From contig DHIZ01000013.1 of the NCBI GenBank assembly GCA_002404055.1, positions 8,133 through 21,286 of the forward strand: a stretch of DNA of 13,154 nucleotides. Reading direction: 5' to 3'. Position 1 is the stretch's first letter; every line of letters starts with the position of its first letter. Positions 7,812-13,154 of the stretch are shown piece after piece. The notes beneath the pieces were generated by a model. That model searched no databases and was not told the origin of the DNA. It saw nothing but the letters and a program-made list of their open reading frames with translations. Both the position numbers and the translations under genes were made by a program. Source of the stretch: Chloroflexi bacterium UBA4733 (lineage in GTDB: Bacteria > Chloroflexota > UBA4733).

Positions 7812-8068
7812 GGACACACCTCCTCGGCGATTGGGGCGTAGTGGCGGGCAAAACGGTTGCTGGCCATCCGGTAAAGCCACGCCTGAATCGGCGCCGTTAA
7901 ATCACGCCCCGCCCCTTTGCGCCAGGCAGCCAGGAACACTTCCTGGGTGACGTCGTCGGCGGCCTCGCTGCTGCCGAGCATGCGGGAGGCATAGCTATGG
8001 ATGTCACTGCTCCAGCGGGCGTACAAGTCGGCAATGCACGCACGGTCGGTGGCTGCCTTTTCGCCCAT
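7808..8068 (-). CDS. ECF-like sigma protein with region 2 only
   Basis: The ATG at 8068 has GGGAG about seven to eight bases upstream and gives 86 residues. Residues 12-76 match sigma-70 region 2: DLYARWSSDIHSYASRMLG (2.1), EAADDVTQEVFLAAWR (2.2, core RNA-polymerase binding), and QAWLYRMASNRFARHY (2.3-2.4, -10 recognition). The chain stops ten residues later. ECF factors are usually about 160-200 residues with a C-terminal sigma-4 domain for the -35 box; here none is present and there is no room for one, because the stop TGA overlaps the anti-sigma GTG. Either sigma-4 was deleted, or the protein works with a separate sigma-4 partner, as in the split SigO/RsoA pair of Bacillus subtilis. The coupled anti-sigma gene keeps an intact zinc motif, which argues for some retained function. 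Confidence 0.82.
   Translation of the reverse strand: MGEKAATDRACIADLYARWSSDIHSYASRMLGSSEAADDVTQEVFLAAWRKGAGRDLTAPIQAWLYRMASNRFARHYAPIAEEVCP
7818..7824 (-). promoter_or_regulatory. Ribosome site of the anti-sigma gene, inside the sigma gene
   Basis: AGGAGGT lies six bases before the GTG at 7811 and within the last codons of the sigma gene. It decides the anti-sigma start against the longer open frame reaching 7880, and with the GTGA overlap it supports coupled translation. Confidence 0.8.
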
Positions 8069-8261
8069 GCGCCATCTCCCTACGCTGCTCGCCTTATCCC
8101 TCTACCTCTTCATGACGAACGAACGCGCCGTTTTTTGCACGTCTGGCTGCAACCAGTTCACCGCCAAGGAGACGGATACATTGCTCACCGTGGTACCCGG
8201 TTCTCTTCTCGACCATTCGGCAAGACTTTCCCAGTGCTGTTGGCGGCCGCGACCGTTAGGA

Positions 8262-8710
8262 TCAGCGCGACGCGTAGTAACGGAACATGCCAGTTCCAGT
8301 TTGCGTCTCAGGATCAAATGCGGCAGCTCATGCTGCAACGGGGGTCGTGCTCGGCGGCTAGCAGGTGGTAGAAGAAGGCGCACGTATACATGACACCAGC
8401 GTCTGTATCGGGGATCGCGGTCGGGCCACAGTATGCCCGGCAGCCCGTGGCGAGGAAGGCGTGAGCCAACGATTCCTGACCAGAGCCGCAGGCCAAGGAA
8501 ACGATGGTCCGCCCCGGCAGCCGCACGAGTTTGGAGACAGCGTCCAGCGTGAGGATGGTGACCGGATCGAACAGTTGCATCTCGGCCCTTTCCAGTCGCC
8601 AGCAGGATCTCCGGCGACTCGGCCACTGACGGCGACATACGGTTGAATGATGGATTCGCCGGCTGTCTTCCGGCACTTGTCCAGCCTGGACTCAAAGAGT
8701 ACACTCGCCT
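8262..8710 (-). pseudogene. Decayed caspase-like (CHAT/C14-type) protease domain remnant
   Basis: Protein-like sequence runs across changing frames on the minus strand. In one frame (about 8710-8590) it reads FESRLDKCRKTAGES...YVAVSGRVAGDPAGDWKGP. The frame then changes near 8580 to MQLFDPVTILTLDAVS, GRTIVSLACGSGQESLAHAF, YCGPTAIPDTDA and AFFYHLLAAEHD (to about 8345). It changes back, past a TGA, to AAAFDPETQTGTGMFRYYASR, ending at TGA 8264-8262. The order 'V-S-G-x-x ... LACGSG..LA.AFL..G' resembles caspase-fold hydrolases with a His and a Cys box. Here the expected SGHG is SGRV, so the His may be lost. At least two frameshifts and one stop show decay. The family call is moderate to weak; that it is a broken gene is better supported. 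It lies upstream of the sigma gene in the same direction. Confidence 0.55.
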
Positions 8711-8728
8711 CTCGATGATAGCCAACAG

Positions 8729-10105
8729 ATGGGCGATTCCGAGATGCAGATGCGGCAGTGCGCGATTTGCGAGGCGGTCCTGCCGCCGGAACGCGCGGGA
8801 GAGCGGTACTGCGCGACGCATCAACAAGCCTTCGAGGCTAGGCAAGCGCAGGGTGTGGCGGCAACGGATTTGGACGCCCGCTTTGGCGATACCCTGGCCA
8901 CCTGGCGGGACCACGCGACGCTCCTCCCCGATCTGCCGGCGGCGCAGCTCCGCTTCCGGCACCGGGAGGGCGACTGGCTCCTCTTCTTCCTGACGACAAA
9001 ACCGGCCGGCGGCATCAGCGGGCAAGGCTTACGCGCCGACTGGCTCGCTGTCCGGGCGGCCACAGGCGACGTGCGGCGGTATGCCCATATGCCGGAGATT
9101 GAGGTCTGGCTCGAGCTGCTCGGGAGGCGGGCGGTGCCGGCTCACGAGAACCCGGCGCAGCAGTGGGGACAGCCTGAGCCGGCACTGCCCGCTGCCCGTC
9201 GCCCGTCTTGGGAGCGCCGCCCCGCGCCGCCCCCGCCCAACCTGCCCGCCATCGTCGCTACCACCCGGCTGCCCCTCTACGGCGTGCCGGCCGGCATACC
9301 GGACCTCGCCCTGGCGGGCTTCCAAAGCCAGCACTTGCCGGATCATGCCGAGGTCACGCTGCTCAGCTTCTCCAACCACCGAACGGTTGCCACGGACCCT
9401 GTGCGGACAGAGGAGGCGCTCGGTGCAGGTCGCACCCGCCTGATGGATGAAGCCGTGGCCTGGCGGGAGCAGCACAGCCAGGGACATGGTTGGGCCTACC
9501 GGTCCACCCGTGCGACATTACACAGTTCCTCCGGTCCCAATGCGCCTGCTCCGGCTCCGCTGCCCCCTGCCATTCCCGTGCCGACCGTTGCCCTGGAGCT
9601 GCACCACGCCTACCAACTGGCGTATGATTTCGACATACCACAAGCGGCGGATCAGCGCCTCAACATCGATCCCGTCGGTCCGGCGCTCCTGGCCGGCCTT
9701 CCGCCGGCCGTGCGCGCAGCACTACCGGAGGTGCGTTGTCAGGCGTTCTGTGTCCAGGTGCATGGCCTGCTCTTGCGCTGTGCGCCCGATCGCATCGCTG
9801 CGATCACGGCCAGTCCGTCCCAGGTGCTGCAGCGCACGCTCATCGTCGCCGGCAAACCGTTTGCCGCCGAGCTGCTTGCCTGGACCGGCGAGCACCCGCT
9901 GTGTGCCTTCCGTCTGGAGCGCGACGTGGCGCCGCCGGTGCGCAGCGTGCTGACCGGGGCGGCCTATGGCATCCGACCGGAGCAAATGCTGACACTGCTG
10001 GAGCAGTTGGTCGTCATCAACGACCAGCCAGGGTTGCTGGCGCAGTACCAGGCGGACCTGGAGGAAGTGCGCCGGTCGTGGCTGCCGCCAGATGCCGGGA
10101 CGTGA
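8729..10105 (+). CDS. Unknown 458-residue protein with a small Cys/His cluster
   Basis: This is the only long plus-strand gene here that is not antisense to a better one. From the ATG at 8729, residues 11-31 hold C11-x2-C14-x13-C28-x2-H31, a likely zinc-binding knuckle (QCAICEAVLPPERAGERYCATH). Residues about 35-140 are a first domain with GDWLLFFLTTKPAGG. A Pro-rich stretch (about 145-180) leads to a central domain. A second Pro/Ala-rich linker (about 275-295) leads to a C-terminal domain with VALELHHAYQLAYDF and two Cys in VRCQAFCVQVHGLLLRC. No signal peptide or membrane segment is visible, so it should be cytoplasmic. The start is uncertain: ATGs at 8729, 8744 and 8750 all lack a clear ribosome site. 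I do not recognise the family. It is transcribed away from the sigma region. Confidence 0.75.
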   Translation: MGDSEMQMRQCAICEAVLPPERAGERYCATHQQAFEARQAQGVAATDLDARFGDTLATWRDHATLLPDLPAAQLRFRHREGDWLLFFLTTKPAGGISGQGLRADWLAVRAATGDVRRYAHMPEIEVWLELLGRRAVPAHENPAQQWGQPEPALPAARRPSWERRPAPPPPNLPAIVATTRLPLYGVPAGIPDLALAGFQSQHLPDHAEVTLLSFSNHRTVATDPVRTEEALGAGRTRLMDEAVAWREQHSQGHGWAYRSTRATLHSSSGPNAPAPAPLPPAIPVPTVALELHHAYQLAYDFDIPQAADQRLNIDPVGPALLAGLPPAVRAALPEVRCQAFCVQVHGLLLRCAPDRIAAITASPSQVLQRTLIVAGKPFAAELLAWTGEHPLCAFRLERDVAPPVRSVLTGAAYGIRPEQMLTLLEQLVVINDQPGLLAQYQADLEEVRRSWLPPDAGT

Positions 10106-10109
10106 ATAG

Positions 10110-10475
10110 GGTGGCGCCGCTACGCTTGGTGGTCACCTCTACGTCGCCGGCGGCATCGACACGCACCCTGGTCCGCACGGCGGCGAGGGCGTGCTGAGCA
10201 ATGTCGAGACCTACTCTCCGCCCTGCCGGTTCCTCCTTGGTTTCCAGATACTGCATGACCAGCTCGCCACGGTCGTCGGGGACTGTACCGGCGAAGAGCA
10301 GCACGACCCAGCCAACGGCGATGGCCTCCAGACCACCACCCACGGCCTGCTCGTCTGGCGGAAGTTCGATAACCGCACCGCCTTCACTGACGGCTACCTC
10401 ACCTGGGTCGACGGTCCCTACGGCGTGCAGGAGCGGCTCAATACCGAGCGATTTCCCTGGGAAGCGTCCGGCCTA
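10110..10475 (+). pseudogene. Chimeric remnant: Kelch repeat joined to a GLLVWRK-type domain
   Basis: The frame is open from 10110 after a TAG. It first reads AATLGGHLYVAGGIDTHP and VLSNVETYSP, a good Kelch repeat (xLYVxGG...SxVExYxP). It then passes straight into PPCRFLLGFQILHDQL, GDGLQTTTHGLLVWRK, AFTDGYLTWVDGPYG and RLNTERFPWEA (10224-10466). That second part aligns residue by residue with residues 150-230 of the exported protein at 3758-4954. No start codon with a ribosome site is present; the GTG at 10191 is internal to the Kelch unit. Similarity ends near 10475, although the frame stays open to 10565 over sequence that belongs to minus-strand genes. It is most likely a truncated, recombined gene fragment. 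A short expressed protein from GTG 10191 cannot be fully excluded. Confidence 0.7.
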
Positions 10476-10544
10476 GTCGACAAGGAACGGTGCATCCTCG
10501 CCGCGTTCGATCGCGATGCCGAGGACGACGGCAGCGTTGGTCAT
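10473..10544 (-). CDS. 23-codon truncated ORF coupled to the solute-binding protein gene
   Basis: An ATG at 10544 overlaps the stop of the solute-binding protein gene as ATGA. It reads MTNAAVVLGIAIERGEDAPF and three more residues, ending at TAG 10475-10473. The overlap and protein-like composition suggest the beginning of a former next operon gene, cut at the junction with the plus-strand remnant. A chance ORF is possible. No function can be assigned. Confidence 0.4.
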   Translation of the reverse strand: MTNAAVVLGIAIERGEDAPFLVD

Positions 10545-12010
10545 GGCGTGGCTGCCGGGCAGTAGGCCGGCACCGGACCGCAGACCTGACGGTAGCGGAG
10601 CAGCTTTGCCACGTCGGCACAGACCTGTGCGGGCGGCAGACCGGGTGCATCGGCTCTTGGTAGACCGGGGAAGATCTGGTCCAGCCTGAGAAGCGCATCC
10701 GCGCCGAGCGCATCGGCGCCGCTGGCACGGCCGACGGCCATGCCCCAGCGAAGCGCCGTCGCCAGGCGCGGGTCGACGCTGCTGTCTTTCAGGCGCTGCG
10801 CTGCCAGCGGACGGATCGCCGAGAGCAGTAGGGCAGGGCCGAGGGCCTGCTCCAGCGCCCGCAACGCCGCGAAGGCGAGGTCGGGCTGCCGGCTGTGAGC
10901 GGCGACGGCGCCCGCCAGCTCCAGGTCCAGTTTCGTCACCGGCACATTGCCGCCGGGCGCGCCGGCGGGGATGGGCGCGAAGCCCAGGCCATCGTCCCAG
11001 TACTTGCCGATGTTGGCCAGAGCATAGCCGTAGCGCGTGATCGGCTCGAAGGTCGCGGCAGCGAAGCCCCCGCCCAGCGTGGGAATGGCATAGGGGCGGG
11101 TATGATCACCGATTAACCGCGGTGGGCTGGTGTTGGGCGCATCCAGCCGGTAGGCCACCTCGAGGTCGCGCCAGAAGGTGACGCCCTGGATCGCCGCCGG
11201 TTGGTCCAGCACAACGGCGTTCTGGGCGTTCACGATATCCCCGCCGGCCTGCCAAATGGGCACCTCCACCGGCACGGTCTCCACACGGCAGGCCCAGCGC
11301 ACGTTGGCGCCGGTCTGGGGATTGCGCTTGGCGAGTTTCGGTGCGGTATTGATGATCTGTTGCCAGGTCCAGGGCTTATCCGGTGCCGGAGGCGCAAGAC
11401 CAATGGCGTGATACAACGCGGCGTCGTAGCGCATGAGCCAGGGTTGCACCTGTAAGGGCAGCGCCACTTGCCGCCCGGCGACGCGGCCCAGTTCCAGCGC
11501 ACCAGGGTAGTAGTCGACCATCTGGGCGGCTCGTTCCCGCGCCAGGTAGCCGTCCAGCGCTGCCAGCGCTTTGGCGTGATCCAGGTGAGTGAGCGCGCCG
11601 AGGCCGCCACCCTCCGTCGTCACGAGCAGATCGGCTTGCTCCGCCACGGCGCTCGCCAGGGCGGTGTCATATGTGGTCATGGTGAAGCTCTTGACCTGGC
11701 CGTTGCTGTCGAAGGTGAGCGAGCCGGGCGCTTGATCAGCCGTGAAGGTGTGCAGGTCCAGCACGACCCCAAGCTGGTCCCGCTGCGTGGCGTTGAGGTG
11801 GTCGACGGCCGCGCGCAGTGGCGCCAGCCAGGCCGGCTCTGGTGTTTTGGTCGACGACGATCCTGGATAGGCTGCCAGAACGGTAAGTTTAGGGAGCGAT
11901 CGCACCACTGCGCCCTTGGAGAAGATGGGCGCCGCACAGGCGCTGCACAGGCCGACGGCGAGCGACCCGGCTGCCGTGCCTAGCGCCCAGCGACGGCTAC
12001 CGCTGATGAT
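10541..12010 (-). CDS. Extracellular solute-binding protein (ABC-type, family 1/8), start codon abnormal
   Basis: The mature part resembles family 1 (SBP_bac_1/8) sugar-type binding proteins. It has KLTVLAAYPGSS near the N-terminus, a first lobe with RAAVDHLNATQRDQLGVVLD, PWTWQQIINTAPKLAKRNPQ in the middle, and QAGGDIVNAQNAVVLDQPAA. It also has ITRYGYALANIGKYWDDGLGFAPIPAG and a C-terminal helical lobe. Such proteins deliver substrates to ABC importers, but no permease or ATPase gene is present here. The N-terminus SGSRRWALGTAAGSLAVGL resembles a twin-arginine signal, with a weak lipobox (CSAC, Cys25). A perfect AGGAGGT (12024-12018) is followed after 7 bases by ATC, not ATG, GTG or TTG. The start is placed at that ATC (489 residues). 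A TTG slightly upstream is an alternative; the ORF extension to 12310 is unlikely. The gene may have lost its start. Confidence 0.78.
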   Translation of the reverse strand: MISGSRRWALGTAAGSLAVGLCSACAAPIFSKGAVVRSLPKLTVLAAYPGSSSTKTPEPAWLAPLRAAVDHLNATQRDQLGVVLDLHTFTADQAPGSLTFDSNGQVKSFTMTTYDTALASAVAEQADLLVTTEGGGLGALTHLDHAKALAALDGYLARERAAQMVDYYPGALELGRVAGRQVALPLQVQPWLMRYDAALYHAIGLAPPAPDKPWTWQQIINTAPKLAKRNPQTGANVRWACRVETVPVEVPIWQAGGDIVNAQNAVVLDQPAAIQGVTFWRDLEVAYRLDAPNTSPPRLIGDHTRPYAIPTLGGGFAAATFEPITRYGYALANIGKYWDDGLGFAPIPAGAPGGNVPVTKLDLELAGAVAAHSRQPDLAFAALRALEQALGPALLLSAIRPLAAQRLKDSSVDPRLATALRWGMAVGRASGADALGADALLRLDQIFPGLPRADAPGLPPAQVCADVAKLLRYRQVCGPVPAYCPAATP

Positions 12011-12017
12011 AAGAACC

Positions 12018-12024
12018 ACCTCCT
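12018..12024 (-). promoter_or_regulatory. Perfect ribosome site facing an ATC codon
   Basis: AGGAGGT ends seven bases before ATC-ATC, just where the Tat-like signal of the solute-binding protein should begin. It marks the intended start and shows that no standard start codon stands there. Confidence 0.65.
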
Positions 12025-12379
12025 GCCACGCCCAGGCTCCCAACCCGACCCCTGCACGATAATAGCCGGGGATGCTGCCAGGCGCCTTCTGCGCTCCCAC
12101 CGCCGAGGTGATGGGTGCTACAGCGCCGCGCCTTCGCTTCCCCCGGCCGCTCGGGATGCGGTCGCCAGTCCGACCCGACCTTGCGGAGGGGTTGGCAAGG
12201 TGGGCCGACAGGCGACCTCGGTGCCGGCGGGAATTTCCGACGCCTATCAGGTAGAGACGCACGACAGAGCGGTTTTGTTTCATGCCGTTGTGACATTTTC
12301 GCCACGTCACTCGTCAGTACGAGAGAGCAGATGCATATCCCGGCGTCTTCAGCCACAGCACAGGAGGAGAGAACAGGCC
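12025..12379. other. Divergent control region between the solute-binding gene and a plus-strand leader ORF
   Basis: No convincing gene lies in these 355 bases. They hold an ECF-like promoter toward the left (12256-12282), a small perfect hairpin CTCGT-CAGT-ACGAG (12310-12323), and an AGGAGGAG ribosome site for the plus-strand leader ORF (12362-12369). The solute-binding frame stays open through part of it without coding character. Confidence 0.45.
12256..12282 (-). promoter_or_regulatory. Possible ECF promoter, TGAAAC-N17-CGTC
   Basis: On the minus strand TGAAAC (12282-12277) is followed by 17 bases and CGTC (12259-12256). TGAAAC with CGTC is the pattern of sigma-M/W-type ECF promoters, whose usual spacing is 16. 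It points toward the solute-binding gene with a leader of about 240 bases. The fit is looser than at 5065-5089. Confidence 0.35.
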
Positions 12380-12457
12380 ATGGCAGACGGTGCGATACGG
12401 CGCCGTACGCAATTCCTCCGGCGGGCGCCTTCCAACTCGACAAAGGCCTGGCGCTAA
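12380..12457 (+). CDS. 25-residue basic leader ORF
   Basis: ATG at 12380 is preceded by AGGAGGAG at about 10-base spacing. It reads MADGAIRRRTQFLRRAPSNS and five more residues, rich in Arg. Its TAA ends three bases before the ATG of the next ORF, which itself has no clear ribosome site, so the next ORF may be translated by coupling. It could be a true leader peptide or the start of a gene later disrupted. Confidence 0.35.
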   Translation: MADGAIRRRTQFLRRAPSNSTKAWR

Positions 12458-12460
12458 CGC

Positions 12461-12790
12461 ATGGCTGCCCGCCCGAGAGGTCGCGTTCTCCGGCAATGCC
12501 TGCCGCTGCTCTTGCCGCTGCTCCTGGTGGCCCTCTTACTGCTGGCGCCACAGCTGCCGGCACCGACAGCGGTGACGGCGTCGGCTGGACCTGCGCCTAT
12601 GGCGGAGGCGGAGGGTGCCGGCGTCGCCCTGCGGCTTCGCGTGCCGCCGGGTCCCTACTTCGCGGGTGAACTCCTCCAGGTCCACCGTCTCGCCAGCCCG
12701 CGCCGCATTCCGGCCGGCAACCTCTGCACCGATCCGGGACCGCGCCGGCCGGGTTTCGCCCCGACCGTCTCCCCGCCACGGCACGGTTGA
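12461..12790 (+). CDS. Short, probably truncated secreted or membrane-anchored protein
   Basis: The 109-residue frame opens with a basic N-terminus (MAARPRGRVLRQ) and a strong Leu-rich hydrophobic run (about 13-29). A Pro/Ala/Thr spacer follows, then ALRLRVPPGPYFAGELLQV (residues 47-65 region). 'L.VPPGPYF..ELL.V' resembles the first strands of an Ig-like exported domain. After ELLQV the reading becomes Arg/Pro-rich and less protein-like, although GNLCTDPGP (residues 86-94) reads well again. A neighbouring frame reads TVSPARAAF in between, so paired small indels are possible. The C-terminus and usual length of such a protein are missing. It is best regarded as a fragment; the function is unknown. 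Confidence 0.45.
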   Translation: MAARPRGRVLRQCLPLLLPLLLVALLLLAPQLPAPTAVTASAGPAPMAEAEGAGVALRLRVPPGPYFAGELLQVHRLASPRRIPAGNLCTDPGPRRPGFAPTVSPPRHG

Positions 12791-12899
12791 GGGCAACGCA
12801 AAAGTATCTAATCCGGCAACATCACGTGCGCGGATAGTACGGTTTAGAGCAGGGCCTCCGGTCAGCGCGGCCTGTCCGATGACACCGCCGCGGTCGGCT

Positions 12900-13154
12900 T
12901 TATGTCGCCTGTTGCTGCACTGCCAACGTCGACGCGGCGCGAATGACCGCTTCGGTATAGCTCGCTGCATCAAGGCTACCGCCGCCGGTGCCGATGAGCG
13001 CGCACGCCGGGGGATATGGTGCCAGGACTACCTCGGGATACTCCACCAGAAAGAGGTGAAGCGGGGGAAGTTGAGCGCGATATGGCGCGAGTTGCCGCCA
13101 CAGCTCGCGGTGCTCTGCCGGGGCCAGGCGGGTCTTTCTGGGGTAGGTATTTGG
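12900..13154 (-). CDS. C-terminal 84 residues of an unidentified protein entering from the right edge
   Basis: The frame is open from the right edge to TAA at 12902-12900 and strongly protein-like: TRLAPAEHRELWRQLAPYRA, PPLHLFLVEYPEVVLAPYPP, ACALIGTGGGSLDAASYTEA, then VIRAASTLAVQQQAT. The start lies outside the window, so the full length is unknown. No signal or membrane segment is visible in this part. The Gly-rich IGTGGGSLD turn is distinctive but I cannot assign a family. Positions 12791-12899, downstream of it, show nothing I can identify. Confidence 0.7.
   Translation of the reverse strand, partial: PNTYPRKTRLAPAEHRELWRQLAPYRAQLPPLHLFLVEYPEVVLAPYPPACALIGTGGGSLDAASYTEAVIRAASTLAVQQQAT

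Noticed and set aside
7812..7880. Upstream extension of the anti-sigma frame to an earlier start
   Set aside because: It would overlap the sigma region more deeply with non-coding-like residues, whereas AGGAGGT and the GTGA overlap mark GTG 7811 as the start.
8069..8261. Possible missing sigma-4 domain or autoregulatory ECF promoter upstream of the sigma gene
   Set aside because: No helix-turn-helix-like translation appears in any frame. The nearest GAAC/CGT pairs have spacings of 14 or 25, so neither a displaced sigma-4 nor an ECF promoter is supported.
13056..13070. Apparent frameshift in the right-edge gene
   Set aside because: The G-run at 13063-13067 has five bases. With the correct count the frame is continuous from the edge to TAA at 12900.
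1..13154. CRISPR array, insertion sequence, tRNA or rRNA
   Set aside because: No regularly spaced repeats, no transposase-like frame or terminal repeats, and no tRNA or rRNA signature were seen on either strand.

Overview
The window is GC-rich bacterial chromosome. Four precursors have twin-arginine-like or lipobox signals, three of them followed by long Ser/Thr/Pro/Ala linkers. There are TolB/PD40-type beta-propellers, an ECF sigma/zinc-finger anti-sigma pair, GTG starts and strong AGGAGG ribosome sites. This style fits Chloroflexota (Ktedonobacteria/Thermomicrobia-like) best. That assignment is an inference from protein style; no marker gene is present.

Layout, left to right. The first 50 bases hold the start of a minus-strand gene that leaves the window. 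Positions 182-4954 carry four minus-strand genes for exported proteins, transcribed right to left. They are a Sec-exported three-part protein (3758-4954), a Tat-type lipoprotein of unknown fold (2983-3741), a Tat-type lipoprotein with a PD40 beta-propeller (1505-2959), and a Tat-type lipoprotein whose frame is cut by an in-frame TAG (182-1381). Ahead of the first gene is GGAAC-N16-CGTC, a textbook ECF promoter. Next come a large gene fusing a zinc-finger anti-sigma domain, a Tat-like membrane segment and a beta-propeller (5190-7811), and an 86-residue sigma factor that has only region 2 (7808-8068). These two overlap as GTGA. The simplest model is a cell-surface signalling unit: the propeller anti-sigma holds the sigma protein and the ECF promoter drives the exported-protein operon. 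The sigma protein has no sigma-4 domain, so it is either decayed or needs a partner.

The middle and right parts look rearranged. A decayed caspase-like gene lies at 8262-8710. A plus-strand gene of unknown function with a small Cys/His cluster follows (8729-10105). A plus-strand remnant at 10110-10475 joins a Kelch repeat to a domain also found in the intact protein at 3758-4954. It meets an orphan minus-strand solute-binding protein gene (10541-12010), whose ATGA-coupled next gene stops after 23 codons at the same junction. The solute-binding gene has a perfect ribosome site ahead of an ATC codon, suggesting a lost or non-standard start, and a weaker ECF-like promoter. At the right end are a 25-codon leader ORF, a short and probably truncated secreted-protein gene, and the last 84 codons of a minus-strand gene entering from the right.
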